From Azospira sp. I13 (GTDB lineage Bacteria > Pseudomonadota > Gammaproteobacteria > Burkholderiales > Rhodocyclaceae), in assembly GCF_003112695.1 (NCBI RefSeq), contig NZ_BFBP01000010.1, positions 210,213-274,212 of the forward strand: a DNA stretch of 64,000 nt. Reading direction: 5' to 3'. The notes under the pieces are model-generated. The model saw only the letters and a list, made by a program, of their open reading frames with translations, made no database searches and was not told the DNA's origin. The position numbers and the translations under genes are program-made. Position 1 is the first letter of the stretch. Every line of letters starts with the position of its first letter. This document shows, one piece after another, positions 20,296 to 30,024 of the stretch.

Positions 20296-22050
20296 TCAAT
20301 CACCGCTCCCGGCGGCAAGGCCGGCCTTGCGCAAACGTTCGCGCTCCTGCAACAGATGCACGAATTCGTGCTTTTCTTCGGCATCCAGACCAATACTGGC
20401 AGCCTTTTGTTGCAAACGTCGGAACTCCTGTTCCACCCAGTTCACTTCCAGTCGAGCCAGGGCGCCGGAAAACTCCAGTTCCGCCTCTTCATCGCCGAGC
20501 GGGCGCTGCAGCAGGCTGGCTGCCGCAGCCTTCAGCACCGCATCGTCGTCGCTACCGTACAGCCGCTCTAACAGCAGGGTGCTACTGGGTAGAGAGGCTT
20601 CGCGCCCGATCTGCTCGCAAAGCCGACGGAGGGTGCGCGTTTCGACACTGTCCGCCGGCAGCCAGTTCAATGGCAGACGGGATGCCAGGTCCGGCCGGTG
20701 CAAGACCAGGCGCAGCAGGGTGCGGGCCAGGGAGGGCGCCTGCCGCGGCGCCCGAGCCGGAGCCGCCCGGGCCACCGGCTTGAGATCACAGAGCCGCTCC
20801 ACTTCCCCCTGGGAAAAGCCGCTCGCCTCCGCCAGGCGCTTCACCAGCTGCAAGCGCAGCAGCGGCGTGGACAGGCGCTGGATCAGGGGCTTGGCCTCGT
20901 ACACCAGCTTGGACTTGCCCTCGGAGGTGGTCAAATCGCAGTGGCTCGCCAATTCCTTGAGCAGGAAGTCGGAGAGGGGCATGGCCCGGTCGATCATGCT
21001 CTCGAAGGCCTCCCGCCCCAACTCCCGCACATAGCTGTCGGGATCATGCTCCGGCGGCAGAAAGACAAATCCGATGCTCTTGTTGTCCGCCAGGGTCTCC
21101 AGGCTGTTCTCCAGCCCACGCCAGGCGGCCTTGCGGCCGGCCGCATCCCCGTCGAAGCAATAGACAATGCGATCCACCTGGCGCAGCAGTTTCTGCACGT
21201 GGGTGGCGGTGGTGGCGGTACCCAGAGTCGCCACCGCATTGCCGACTCCATGCTGGGCCAGGGCCACCACATCCATGTAGCCCTCCACCACGATCACCGT
21301 GTTCTTTTCCCGCAGGGCCTGGCGGGCCTGGGGCAGGCCAAACAGCTCGCGCCCCTTTTCGAAGAGGGGCGTTTCCGGTGAATTGAGGTACTTTGGCTCC
21401 CCCTGGTCGATGACCCGACCGCCAAAGGCAATGACCTCCCCCTTTTGGTTGATGATGGGGAACATCACCCGGTCGCGGAAACGGTCATAGCGCCGCCCCT
21501 GGTCGTTCTCGATGACCAGGCCAGCCGTCAGCAATTCGGGAGCGTTGTAGTTGGGGAAGGAAGCCTGCAGGTTCTGCCAGCCATCCGGGGCATAACCGAT
21601 GCGGAACTTGAGGGCGATCTCGCCGGTGAGGCCGCGCCGCTTGAGATAGTCCTTGGCCTTGTCCGACTGCTTGAGCTGGTCGAAGAAATACTGGGCGGCC
21701 TTGCCCATGACCTCGGTTAGCTCCGTGGTGCGCGGCCCATCATGGCGCTGCCGCCCGGCCTCCTCCGGCACCGTCATCCCCATCCGGCCGGCCAGGTCCT
21801 TTACCGCATCCACAAAGCCCTGGCCGGAATACTCCATGAGAAAGCGAATGGCCGTGCCATGGGCGCCGCAGCCGAAGCAGTGATAGAACTGCTTGGTCGG
21901 GCTGACAGTGAAAGAGGGCGATTTTTCGTTGTGAAAAGGGCAACAGGCGGCGTAGTTGGCCCCCGCCTTCTTCAGCGGCACATACCCGTCGATCAGGTCG
22001 ACGATGTCGACCCGATGCAACAGATCCTGGATGAAGGACTCGGGAATCAC
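20296..22050 (-). CDS. dnaG: DNA primase
   Basis: Synthesises RNA primers at replication forks. 584 residues. The N-terminal zinc ribbon (CCPFHNEKSPSF then CFGCGAHG, about 40-65) is followed by the RNA polymerase core with a TOPRIM domain: VVEGYMDVVAL, YCFDGDAAGRKAA and EHDPDSYVRELG. A C-terminal DnaB-interacting region has a divergent sequence, as usual. It lies between yqeY and rpoD on the same strand. Confidence 0.97.
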   Translation of the reverse strand: MIPESFIQDLLHRVDIVDLIDGYVPLKKAGANYAACCPFHNEKSPSFTVSPTKQFYHCFGCGAHGTAIRFLMEYSGQGFVDAVKDLAGRMGMTVPEEAGRQRHDGPRTTELTEVMGKAAQYFFDQLKQSDKAKDYLKRRGLTGEIALKFRIGYAPDGWQNLQASFPNYNAPELLTAGLVIENDQGRRYDRFRDRVMFPIINQKGEVIAFGGRVIDQGEPKYLNSPETPLFEKGRELFGLPQARQALREKNTVIVVEGYMDVVALAQHGVGNAVATLGTATTATHVQKLLRQVDRIVYCFDGDAAGRKAAWRGLENSLETLADNKSIGFVFLPPEHDPDSYVRELGREAFESMIDRAMPLSDFLLKELASHCDLTTSEGKSKLVYEAKPLIQRLSTPLLRLQLVKRLAEASGFSQGEVERLCDLKPVARAAPARAPRQAPSLARTLLRLVLHRPDLASRLPLNWLPADSVETRTLRRLCEQIGREASLPSSTLLLERLYGSDDDAVLKAAAASLLQRPLGDEEAELEFSGALARLEVNWVEQEFRRLQQKAASIGLDAEEKHEFVHLLQERERLRKAGLAAGSGD

Positions 22051-22078
22051 GGCGCAGACGGCCGGCAGGCAGCCGGAA

Positions 22079-22525
22079 TCAAGCGGAAAGCTTGGCCTTG
22101 ACCAGCTTGGAGACTTCCGCCATGTCGGCCTTGCCAGCCAGGGCGGGCTTGAGGATGGCCATCACCTTGCCCATGTCGGCGGCGGAAGCGGCACCGCTCT
22201 CAGCCACCGCCGCGTCCACTGCAGCGGCGATTTCGGCCTCGGACAAGCCGGCCGGCTTGTAGGCGGAGAGCACGGTCACTTCGGCCTTTTCGGCATCAGC
22301 CAGGTCCTGGCGGCCTGCGGCCTCGTACTGGGTGATGGAATCCTTGCGCTGCTTCAGCATCTTGTCGATGACAGCGGCAATAGCGGCATCGTCCAGCACC
22401 ACCTGCTCATCCACCTCTTTTTGCTTGATGGCGGCCAGCAACAGGCGAATGGCGGCCAGACGGGCCGTTTCCTTGGCCTTCATAGCGGCCTTCATGTCTT
22501 CGGAGATGCGTTCCTTGAGCGTCAT
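22079..22525 (-). CDS. yqeY: GatB/YqeY domain protein
   Basis: 148 residues with the typical opening MTLKERISEDMKAAMKAKE and the C-terminal half ADMGKVMAILKPALAGKADM, as in YqeY proteins, which resemble the tail domain of the GatB amidotransferase subunit and may act on tRNA. The start is chosen for AGGATCC upstream and the family N-terminus; an in-frame extension is ignored. It sits between rpsU and dnaG. Confidence 0.93.
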   Translation of the reverse strand: MTLKERISEDMKAAMKAKETARLAAIRLLLAAIKQKEVDEQVVLDDAAIAAVIDKMLKQRKDSITQYEAAGRQDLADAEKAEVTVLSAYKPAGLSEAEIAAAVDAAVAESGAASAADMGKVMAILKPALAGKADMAEVSKLVKAKLSA

Positions 22526-22621
22526 GGAAAAGGATCCTGAGAAATTTTGGCGAAGTCTTGGCACTTCAGCGGTATCGAATCGCCCGTAGCGGCAGGGACA
22601 CCAAAGCGCCGGCCCATAAAC

Positions 22622-22653
22622 ACCAAAAGCCGCCCACCTGGCGATGGACGGCT
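22622..22653 (-). terminator. Intrinsic terminator or attenuator between rpsU and yqeY
   Basis: Minus strand: AGCCGTCCAT pairs with GTGGGCGGCT (two T:G wobbles) around a short loop and is followed by TTTTGG. It lies about 30 bases after the rpsU stop. It would lower expression of yqeY-dnaG-rpoD relative to rpsU, as the known rpsU-dnaG terminator does in enterobacteria. Confidence 0.8.
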
Positions 22654-22681
22654 CTTGCAGCGTCAGGAAAACCTGGGAAGC

Positions 22682-22894
22682 TTAGAACAGCTTCGGGGGC
22701 AGGGTCTGGCTGCGGATCCGCTTGTGGTGACGCTTGACCGCAGCAGCCAGCTTGCGCTTGCGCTCGGCGGTGGGCTTTTCGTAGAACTCGCGGGCGCGAA
22801 GTTCGGTCAGCAGACCAGTTTTTTCAACAGTGCGCTTGAAGCGGCGAATCGCAACTTCGAAGGGCTCGTTTTCCTTGACGCGAATAGCAGGCAT
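22682..22894 (-). CDS. rpsU: 30S ribosomal protein S21
   Basis: 70 residues beginning [20 protein letters not shown], with the basic tail ending TLPPKLF. The size is standard for betaproteobacterial S21. S21 helps initiation by supporting anti-Shine-Dalgarno pairing. The start is at the family N-terminus; a longer reading adds 13 unrelated residues. It is divergent from tsaD. Confidence 0.96.
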   Translation of the reverse strand: MPAIRVKENEPFEVAIRRFKRTVEKTGLLTELRAREFYEKPTAERKRKLAAAVKRHHKRIRSQTLPPKLF

Positions 22895-22932
22895 TGAATT
22901 CAGTCCCAAACAACGGTGAGAGAAAGCCGGCA

Positions 22933-22961
22933 ATTCTATCTAAAGGTCAACGGTTTACCAA
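22933..22961 (-). promoter_or_regulatory. Probable sigma-70 promoter for rpsU
   Basis: On the minus strand TTGGTA (-35, 22961-22956), a 17-base spacer and TAGAAT (-10, 22938-22933) lie 39 bases upstream of the rpsU ATG. Confidence 0.6.
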
Positions 22962-22998
22962 GGGGTTTACAAGAATTTTCTCGTCACCCTGAGTTAGA

Positions 22999-24057
22999 AT
23001 GGCGCCCATGCTTGTTCTCGGCATCGAATCCTCCTGCGACGAAACCGGTATCGCCCTCTATGAAATGGGCGAAAACGGTCGCGGCGCCCTCCTCGGCCAC
23101 GCCCTGCACTCCCAGATCGCCATGCATCGGGAGTACGGCGGGGTCGTCCCCGAACTCGCCTCCCGGGACCACATCCGCCGCGTCGTGCCGCTCCTCCGCC
23201 AGGCCCTGGTGGATAGTGGCAAGAGCTTGGCCGATGTGGATGCCGTCGCCTACACCCAGGGCCCCGGCCTGGCCGGCGCCCTGCTGGTGGGCGCCGCCTT
23301 CGCCGAAGGCCTGGCCACAGCCCTGGGCAAACCCACGGTGCCGCTGCACCACCTGGAAGGGCACCTGCTTTCGCCGCTGCTCTCGGCTTCGCCGCCCAGC
23401 TTCCCCTTCATCGCCCTGCTGGTTTCCGGCGGCCACACCCAGATCATGCGGGTCAGCGGCGTCGGCCACTACGAACTGCTGGGCGAAACCTTGGACGATG
23501 CCGCCGGCGAGGCCTTCGACAAGACAGCCAAACTGCTCGGCCTGGGCTACCCCGGCGGCCCGGCCCTGGCCCAGCTGGCCGCCAGCGGTCGCCCGGAGGC
23601 CGTCACCTTCCCCCGCCCCATGCTGCATTCCGGCGATCTGGACTTTTCCTTCTCCGGCCTCAAGACGGCGGTGCTGACCCATGTGCGGGGCAAGGAACTG
23701 GATGAACAGACCCGGGCCGACGTTGCCCGGGCCGTGCAGGATGCGATTGTCGATGTACTGGTGGCCAAAGCCATGGCCGCCATCAAGAAGACCGGCATGA
23801 AGCAACTGGTGGTGGCCGGTGGCGTCGGCGCCAACCGGGAACTGCGGCAGCGCCTGAACGCCAAAGCAGTGAAGGCCCGGGTGCAGGTGTATTACCCGGA
23901 ACTGGAATTCTGTACCGACAACGGCGCCATGATCGCCCTGGCCGGCGCCCTGCGCCTGGCCGCCGGCAACCCCGCCAAGCCCGCCGGCGCCATCGCCATC
24001 AAGCCGCGCTGGCCCCTGGCCGACCTCACTGGACAGCCGGACTCGCCGCCCGCCTGA
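22999..24057 (+). CDS. tsaD: tRNA N6-adenosine threonylcarbamoyltransferase TsaD
   Basis: Catalytic subunit for t6A37 modification of ANN-decoding tRNAs. 352 residues from [17 protein letters not shown]; a start three codons later (MLVLGIESS) is equally possible. The ASKHA-fold markers are GIESSCDET, the metal-binding [16 protein letters not shown] and [13 protein letters not shown]. It is divergent from rpsU, a very common arrangement in proteobacteria. Confidence 0.96.
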   Translation: MAPMLVLGIESSCDETGIALYEMGENGRGALLGHALHSQIAMHREYGGVVPELASRDHIRRVVPLLRQALVDSGKSLADVDAVAYTQGPGLAGALLVGAAFAEGLATALGKPTVPLHHLEGHLLSPLLSASPPSFPFIALLVSGGHTQIMRVSGVGHYELLGETLDDAAGEAFDKTAKLLGLGYPGGPALAQLAASGRPEAVTFPRPMLHSGDLDFSFSGLKTAVLTHVRGKELDEQTRADVARAVQDAIVDVLVAKAMAAIKKTGMKQLVVAGGVGANRELRQRLNAKAVKARVQVYYPELEFCTDNGAMIALAGALRLAAGNPAKPAGAIAIKPRWPLADLTGQPDSPPA

Positions 24058-24113
24058 ACGGCACTACACCCCGCCTTTCCTACCTCACTCGGAAACCATG
24101 CCCGGCAAGCCGC

Positions 24114-24998
24114 TCAGCGGCGGACGCCGGGAGGCGGCACCAGGACGGACTCCAGGCCCAGGCTCTTCAACTTGGCCCGGGCAGCCTCAGCCTCTTCCCT
24201 GGATTTGAAGGGCCCCACATTGACCCGGGATTCGATGCTCGAGGCAATACCGTTGAGCTGCAGCTTGGCATGCAGCTCCTCCGCTCGCTCCGTACTGCTG
24301 AAAACCCCCGCCTGCACGACAAAGCCCGAGAACAGCCGGGGCGGCGCGGGCTGAGGACGGGGACCAATGGGCAAGGGTTGTACCGAGGCCGGCGCCTGGG
24401 CCGGAGCCTGCGCTGGCACATGGGCAGGTGGCGTCACCGCTCCATGGGTTACGGGCGAGGGCGCAACAGCCGGTGCCGCAGCCGATGGTGCCGTCGCCAC
24501 CCCACGGGGGGCCGGCACGGCAGCGCGCACGGCCCCGCTGGCGGCCGGCTGAGGCACAAAGGGCGTGGCCCGGGAAGCGGCAGCGCGGGGCGCTGCGGCC
24601 GGCTGCGCCGCCACCTGGGGCGGCGGCGGCAGATCAGGGGCCGGCTTGCCCTTGTCCGCCGGCGCGGCAGACAACTCCGGCTCGGCCGGCGCTTCCGCAG
24701 CTTTCTCCGCCGGAGCCGGCGGTGGCGGCAGGGATTCCACGGGCGTCACCGGCTGAGCCACTTCCTTGGGGGCAGGAGCCGGCTCCACCGCCGTCACTTC
24801 CTCTTCCTCATGGGGCTTCGAAAGGTGGTCAAACAGGGCCAGGGCCGCCAGCAGTACGGCGATCATGACGCCAGCAAAGGCCATGCGACGCCCCAGGCGC
24901 TGCTTGATTTCCGCCTGGGGATCCGTTGCTGCAGCAGCCTTTTGCTTGGAGGCCACCTTGGCCGCAGCCGGTCGGGCCGCCGCTTTCTTTTCTGCCAT
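24114..24998 (-). CDS. SPOR domain membrane protein
   Basis: 294 residues. A basic, Lys/Ala-rich cytoplasmic N-terminus (1-38), one membrane segment (about 39-60, MAFAGVMIAVLLAALALF), a long Pro/Ala-rich periplasmic stretch (about 65-220), and a C-terminal SPOR domain (about 222-290; FVVQAGVFSSTERAEELHAKL, VGPFKSREEAEAAR). SPOR domains bind glycan strands lacking stem peptides at division septa. AGGAAAGGG precedes the chosen start. It follows the DUF2802 gene by 42 bases. Confidence 0.88.
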   Translation of the reverse strand: MAEKKAAARPAAAKVASKQKAAAATDPQAEIKQRLGRRMAFAGVMIAVLLAALALFDHLSKPHEEEEVTAVEPAPAPKEVAQPVTPVESLPPPPAPAEKAAEAPAEPELSAAPADKGKPAPDLPPPPQVAAQPAAAPRAAASRATPFVPQPAASGAVRAAVPAPRGVATAPSAAAPAVAPSPVTHGAVTPPAHVPAQAPAQAPASVQPLPIGPRPQPAPPRLFSGFVVQAGVFSSTERAEELHAKLQLNGIASSIESRVNVGPFKSREEAEAARAKLKSLGLESVLVPPPGVRR

Positions 24999-25040
24999 GG
25001 TCACCCTTTCCTGGTGTTCTTCGGTCCGCACATCGCCCGC

Positions 25041-25592
25041 TCACTCCCCCTGATTGCGGGCCAGGGCCACCACCAGATCGGCTTCTGCCCGGGCAATGCC
25101 GCAACGCTCGGCAATGGTTTCCGCATCGTGCCCCAGCATGGCCATCTGCATGGCATCACTGTAGAGGGGCGACATGTTCTGGGAAGCCTTGATCTGGCCG
25201 ACCTGGCCGCGCATTTCCTCGCGCAGCTTGGCAAATTCATGGCGCAGCACAGCAACTTCTTCCCGCAACTGGCCCAGTTCCACTTCCACCGCCTTGAAAT
25301 ACTGCTCTTCGGCAAAGACCTTGGCGGCAGGCGGCTCGTTCCAGGCGAAGGAGGGTTTTTCTTCCGGGCGGGCATAGATGGGCTCAGGATGCTCATCCCC
25401 CGCCTCAGCATCCGTCGTATCGAGCTGGGGGGCGGCAGGAGGCACCTTGGCCCCCTCCTCGCCCTTGCGCCGGCCCAGGCGTTTCAGGCGTAGCATGACG
25501 ATGAGGATGTACAGCCCGAGCAGGGCGATCAGCCCCACAACGGCTTCCCGCCAGCCGAGACCGGCCGAGGCCAGCCAAGCGTCGAAATTCAT
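25041..25592 (-). CDS. DUF2802 membrane-anchored protein
   Basis: 183 residues. One membrane segment (about 15-36, AVVGLIALLGLYILIVML), a basic stretch, a coiled coil (about 110-145, VELGQLREEVAVLRHEFAKLREEM), and a C-terminal segment MAMLGHDAETIAERCGIARAEADLVVAL typical of DUF2802, which looks like a small helix-turn-helix. DUF2802 genes are often next to motility or envelope genes; here the neighbour is a SPOR protein. Function unknown. Confidence 0.8.
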   Translation of the reverse strand: MNFDAWLASAGLGWREAVVGLIALLGLYILIVMLRLKRLGRRKGEEGAKVPPAAPQLDTTDAEAGDEHPEPIYARPEEKPSFAWNEPPAAKVFAEEQYFKAVEVELGQLREEVAVLRHEFAKLREEMRGQVGQIKASQNMSPLYSDAMQMAMLGHDAETIAERCGIARAEADLVVALARNQGE

Positions 25593-25683
25593 GGTGTGGG
25601 AAGGGCTTGTGCAGTCATGGGCACGTATTATGCCAGAGGGCTCCCGCCCGGCGGGACTCTTAACAGCCGGGTTGCCAGGCGGC

Positions 25684-26187
25684 TCAGGCCGCCATCTTGC
25701 TGCGGTAGAAATCCTTGCTGGCGATATAGACGGTCCGCGCCACCTGGGTATGCAACACGCCGTGCCGATCCTTCAGATCCACCAGGTAGGTACGCTCGCA
25801 CTCCCCCAGGCGGGCGACGATGCTGCGCACCTCGGCGACCTCCTCGTCGTTGATGTGGAACTCGGCGAACAGGGGCGCCCGTCCCGGCTTGCGGTAGCGA
25901 ATGCTGCCGGCCTTGTCCCAGATGATGTAGTCGGGCCCCAGCTGCAGGGCCAGCAAGGTGGGATGAAGGCCATCGGTGGTGGCAAACAGGGCCCCACCAA
26001 AAATGGTGCCGACGGCATTGCGCGTCCCCCGGTTGAGAGGCAGCTTGACCACGATACGCTTGAGATCGGCGGAAACGTGGATGACCCGGCCGCCGGTAGC
26101 GCGCCAGGCAGGAAACCAGTTGAAGCCCCAGCGCAGGAAGGCGGGGCGCCAGGTGGGCGGCAGTTTTTTCCACCATTTGGGCAGCAT
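25684..26187 (-). CDS. DUF4442 hot-dog fold protein, possible thioesterase
   Basis: 167 residues from MLPKWWKKLPPTWRPAF. The central hot-dog helix is NAVGTIFGGALFATTDGLHPTLLA, followed by five strands ending VARTVYIASKDFY. Members of DUF4442 are thought to be acyl-CoA or acyl-carrier thioesterases. AAGGAG lies before the chosen ATG; upstream in-frame codons add Cys/Pro-rich noise. It stands after the fadA terminator, so it is probably transcribed separately. Confidence 0.78.
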   Translation of the reverse strand: MLPKWWKKLPPTWRPAFLRWGFNWFPAWRATGGRVIHVSADLKRIVVKLPLNRGTRNAVGTIFGGALFATTDGLHPTLLALQLGPDYIIWDKAGSIRYRKPGRAPLFAEFHINDEEVAEVRSIVARLGECERTYLVDLKDRHGVLHTQVARTVYIASKDFYRSKMAA

Positions 26188-26340
26188 GGCGTTCTCCTTG
26201 GGGATAGGGACAGCGGTGACGGCCAGCGTCCCGCGGTTCTGTTTTAGGGCCGGGCAATGACAGGGCCATGACACCGGCTGCGGGCACCACGCACGGGCAC
26301 CCGCCAACGACATCGGGCAATAGCCCGTGGCGTTGACGGC

Positions 26341-26393
26341 AAAAAGCCCCGACCGGCGCAGTCTCCCGCGGGAGACCGGCACCAGCCGGGGCT
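26341..26393 (-). terminator. Intrinsic terminator after the ligase-fadB-fadA operon
   Basis: Minus strand: AGCCCCGGC (26393-26385) pairs with GTCGGGGCT (26353-26345) followed by TTTT. The loop contains a second perfect hairpin, GTCTCCCGCGGGAGAC (26376-26361). Confidence 0.85.
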
Positions 26394-26403
26394 GTACAAC
26401 AGC

Positions 26404-27603
26404 TTACATCGCTTCGAACAGACCGGCGGCGCCCATGCCGGTGCCGATGCACATGGTGACCATGCCCCACTTCTTGTTTTCCCGCCGCATGCCGTGCACC
26501 AGAGTGGCGGTGCGGATGGCGCCGGTAGCACCCAGGGGATGGCCGAGGGCGATGGCGCCGCCCTGGGGATTGATCTTGGCCGGGTCCAGACCCAGTTCCC
26601 GGGTCACCGCCAGGGCCTGGGCGGCGAAAGCCTCATTCAGCTCGATCCAGTCCAGGTCGTCCTGCTTGATGCCGGCCTGGGCCAGGACCTTGGGAATGGC
26701 GGCAATGGGGCCGATACCCATGATCTCCGGCGGCACGCCGGCCACGGAGAAGCCGGCGAAGCGGGCCAGGGGCTGCAGGTTGAACTGCTTGAGGATCTTC
26801 TCGGAGACCAGCAGCACGGCACCGGCACCGTCGGACATCTGGGAGGAGTTGCCGGCGGTGACGCTGCCCCGGGCGTTGAACACGGGCTTCAGCTTGGCCA
26901 GGCCCTGCAGGCTGGAATCAAGCCGGGGGCCTTCGTCGGTGTCGCAGACCTTCTCGACGATGCGCACGGTGCCGCTCTTCAAGTCCGGCAGGTGGGCGCG
27001 CACGGTGTAGGGGCTGATTTCGTCCTTGAACTTGCCGGCGGCGATGGCGGCCACGGCCTTCTGGTGGGAGGCCACGGCGAAGGCATCCTGGTCGTCACGG
27101 CTGATACCCCACTTCTGGGCCACCTTCTCGGCGGTGAGGCCCATGCCGTAGGCGATGGCCACGTTCTCGTCCTTCTCGAAAATGGCCGGGTTGAGGGACA
27201 CCTTGTTGCCCATCATCTGGGACATCAGGCTCATGGTCTCAGTGCCGGCGGCCAGCATAACGTCGGCCTCGCCCAGGCGGATGCGGGCGGCGGCATCGGC
27301 CACGGCCTGCACGCCGGAGGAACAGAAGCGGTTGATGGTGATGCCCGGCACGGTGTCCGGCAGGCCGGCCAGCAGCAGGCCGATGCGGGCCACATTCATG
27401 CCCTGCTCGGCTTCCGGCATGGCGCAACCGACGATCACGTCTTCCACCAGGGCCGGGTCCAGCTGGGGCACCTGGGCCATGACGGACTTGAGGGCGTGGG
27501 CCAGCATGTCGTCGGGACGGGTGGTCTTGAACATGCCGTTGCGCTTGGCCACCGGCAGGCGGGTGGCGGCGACGATGTAGGCGTCTTGTACTTGTTTGGT
27601 CAT
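26404..27603 (-). CDS. fadA: Acetyl-CoA acyltransferase (3-ketoacyl-CoA thiolase)
   Basis: Last step of beta-oxidation: releases acetyl-CoA from 3-ketoacyl-CoA. 399 residues. The acyl-enzyme cysteine is in NRFCSSGVQAV, the second active-site block is GGAIALGHPLGATGA (His), and the C-terminal cysteine is in CIGTGMGAAG. It starts 17 bases after the HAD/ECH fusion gene, giving a fadBA-like pair. A second, FadI-like thiolase is encoded at 37789. Confidence 0.93.
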   Translation of the reverse strand: MTKQVQDAYIVAATRLPVAKRNGMFKTTRPDDMLAHALKSVMAQVPQLDPALVEDVIVGCAMPEAEQGMNVARIGLLLAGLPDTVPGITINRFCSSGVQAVADAAARIRLGEADVMLAAGTETMSLMSQMMGNKVSLNPAIFEKDENVAIAYGMGLTAEKVAQKWGISRDDQDAFAVASHQKAVAAIAAGKFKDEISPYTVRAHLPDLKSGTVRIVEKVCDTDEGPRLDSSLQGLAKLKPVFNARGSVTAGNSSQMSDGAGAVLLVSEKILKQFNLQPLARFAGFSVAGVPPEIMGIGPIAAIPKVLAQAGIKQDDLDWIELNEAFAAQALAVTRELGLDPAKINPQGGAIALGHPLGATGAIRTATLVHGMRRENKKWGMVTMCIGTGMGAAGLFEAM

Positions 27604-27620
27604 TGTTTGTCTCCTTCCCC

Positions 27621-30008
27621 TTAGTTGCGCAGGGGCTTGCCGGTCTCAAGCATGTGCTTGATGCGGGCCTGGGTTTCCGGGGTCTTGAGCAGTTCGACGA
27701 ATTCGCGGCGCTCCACGGTGAGCAGCCATTCGTCGTCCACCCGGCTGCCCTGCTCCACGTCGCCGCCGCACAGGGCGATGGCGGCGGAGCGGGCCACCCG
27801 GTAATCGTGGGCGGAAATGAAACCGCCCTCCTTCATGTTCACCAGCATCATCTCCAGGGTGGCGATGCCGGGACGGCCGGCCACCGGGATGTTGCGGGCC
27901 CGCAGGGGCGGACGGTAGCCGGCGGCAGCCATGGCCCGGGCGCGGGCGATGGCGACGAACAGCAACTCCTGGGCATTGAAGACGATGTCGTCCGACTCCT
28001 TGCCGAAGCCCATCTCCTGCACCTCCAGGGCGCTCTTGGCCACCTTGGCCATGGCGATGGTCTGGAAGACGTTCTGCAGGAAGGGGAACAGTTCGCCGCC
28101 GGCCTGGCGGGCACCGAACTGGGCGGCGCGGATGGCGAATTCCTTGCAGCCACCGCCGGCAGGAATCAGGCCGACGCCCGCTTCCACCAGACCGACGTAG
28201 CTTTCCAGGGCCATGACGCGATGGGCCGCATGCATGACGAACTCGCAACCGCCGCCCAGGGCCATGCCCTGCACAGCCGCCACGGTGGGCACGTTGGCGT
28301 GCTTCAAGGCCATGGAGGCATGCTGGAACTTGGCCACGGTCTTTTCAAGCAGGTCGAATTCACCCTTGGCGCAGGCTTCGCCCACCTGTTGCAGGTTGGC
28401 GCCGACGGCGAAGGGGGCTTCGTGCCATACCACCAGGCCGTCGAATTCCCGCTCGGCCCGGGCCACGGACTCCAGCACCCCGTCCAGCACTTCGTCGCCG
28501 ATCGCGTGCATCTTGGAGGTGATGGAGAGGATGGCGATCTTCGGGTCCTGGGCGTGGGTCCACAGACGCACCCCGCTGTTTTCCCAGACGGTCTCGCCCC
28601 GGGCGGCGGGGGCTTCGCCCAGCACGGTCTCGGGATAGAGCTGGCGGCCGTACACCGGCAGGGTGGAACGGGGCTTGAGGCTCTTCTCGGCGGCGGACCA
28701 GGAGCCGGCGGGGGCATGAACCCCATCACGCTCCATGACCCAGGCCGGCAGGGGCGCCTTGCTCATGGACAGGCCGGCATCGATGTCGGTCTGCACCGCT
28801 TCGGCGATAGCTTTCCAGCCGGCGGCCTGCCAGGTCTCGAAGGGGCCCATGGCCCAGCCGAAGCCCCAGCGCATGGCGAAATCCACGTCCCGGGCGTTGT
28901 CGGCGATGGATTCCAGGTGGAAGGCGCAGTAGTGGAAGACGTCCCGGTAGATGGCCCAGAGGAACTGGGCCTGCTTGTGACCGGAGGCGCGCAGGGCGGC
29001 GAACTTCTCGGCCGGGTTGCGGATCTTGAGAATCTCAGCCACTTCCGGAGCGATTTCGCCGGCGGAGGTGCGGTAGTCCTGCTGGGCCAGGTCCAGCACC
29101 TGGATTTCCTTGCCCTGCTTACGGAAGATGCCGCCCTTGGTCTTCTGGCCCAGGGCGCCCTTCTCGATCAGGGCGGCCAGCCAGGCGGGCGCCTGGAAGT
29201 GGCTGTGCCACGGGTCGCCGGGCAGGGTGTCCTGCATGGTCTTGACCACGTGGGCCAGGGTGTCCAGGCCCACCACGTCGGCGGTGCGGTAGGTGGCGCT
29301 CTTGGGACGGCCGATCTTGGGGCCGGTCAGGGCATCCACCTCGTCGAAGCCCATGCCCAGACGCTGGGTGTGGTGCATCACCGCCAGGATGGAGAAGACG
29401 CCGACCCGGTTGGCGACGAAGTTGGGGGTATCCTTGGCCCGCACCACGCTCTTGCCGAGGCGGGAGACCAGCCAGGTTTCCAGGCGGTCCAGCATGGCCG
29501 GAGCGGAATCGGTGGTGGCGATGATTTCCACCAGGGGCATGTAGCGGGGCGGGTTGAAGAAGTGGATGCCGCAGAAGTTGGCCCGCTTCTCCGCCGGCAC
29601 GGTGGCCGACAGCTTGTTGATGGACAGGCCCGAAGTGTTGGAGGCGACGATGGCACCGGCCTTCAGGTGGGGCGCGATCTTGCGGTAGAGGTCTTCCTTC
29701 CACTCCATCTTCTCGGCGATGGCCTCGATCACCAGGTCGCACTCGCCCAGGAGGGCCAGGTGCTGCTCGTAGTTGGCGGCATCGATATGGGCCAGGCGCT
29801 CCTTGCTGGCCAGGGGGGCCGGGTCGAGCTTCTTCAAGCCGTCCAGGGCCTTCTTCACGATCCCATTCGGATCACCTTCCTTGGCCGGCAGGTCGAAAAG
29901 CACCACCGGCACATCGGCGTTGGCGAGGTGGGCGGCGATCTGGGCCCCCATCACGCCCGCGCCGAGCACGGCGGCCCGACGGACGATCAGTTTGCTGTTC
30001 TCACTCAT
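27621..30008 (-). CDS. 3-hydroxyacyl-CoA dehydrogenase/enoyl-CoA hydratase, HAD-first fusion
   Basis: 795-residue beta-oxidation enzyme with the domain order reversed relative to FadB. The NAD-binding dehydrogenase comes first (about 8-190, VLGAGVMGAQIAAHLA; catalytic His in GIHFFNPPRYMPL), then the dehydrogenase C-terminal domains (about 195-420), then an enoyl-CoA hydratase (about 480-720, GMALGGGCEFVMHAAH with the first Glu, GLVEAGVGLIPAGGG with the second). This is the FadN/FadB-like type. It lies 16 bases after the acyl-CoA ligase gene. Confidence 0.92.
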   Translation of the reverse strand: MSENSKLIVRRAAVLGAGVMGAQIAAHLANADVPVVLFDLPAKEGDPNGIVKKALDGLKKLDPAPLASKERLAHIDAANYEQHLALLGECDLVIEAIAEKMEWKEDLYRKIAPHLKAGAIVASNTSGLSINKLSATVPAEKRANFCGIHFFNPPRYMPLVEIIATTDSAPAMLDRLETWLVSRLGKSVVRAKDTPNFVANRVGVFSILAVMHHTQRLGMGFDEVDALTGPKIGRPKSATYRTADVVGLDTLAHVVKTMQDTLPGDPWHSHFQAPAWLAALIEKGALGQKTKGGIFRKQGKEIQVLDLAQQDYRTSAGEIAPEVAEILKIRNPAEKFAALRASGHKQAQFLWAIYRDVFHYCAFHLESIADNARDVDFAMRWGFGWAMGPFETWQAAGWKAIAEAVQTDIDAGLSMSKAPLPAWVMERDGVHAPAGSWSAAEKSLKPRSTLPVYGRQLYPETVLGEAPAARGETVWENSGVRLWTHAQDPKIAILSITSKMHAIGDEVLDGVLESVARAEREFDGLVVWHEAPFAVGANLQQVGEACAKGEFDLLEKTVAKFQHASMALKHANVPTVAAVQGMALGGGCEFVMHAAHRVMALESYVGLVEAGVGLIPAGGGCKEFAIRAAQFGARQAGGELFPFLQNVFQTIAMAKVAKSALEVQEMGFGKESDDIVFNAQELLFVAIARARAMAAAGYRPPLRARNIPVAGRPGIATLEMMLVNMKEGGFISAHDYRVARSAAIALCGGDVEQGSRVDDEWLLTVERREFVELLKTPETQARIKHMLETGKPLRN

Positions 30009-30024
30009 GGTCTTATGGTCTCCT

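Noticed and set aside
18305..21034. 909-codon plus-strand reading opposite rpoD and dnaG
   Set aside because: Shadow of two strongly identified genes; Leu/Gly/Asp/His-rich composition of an antisense frame.
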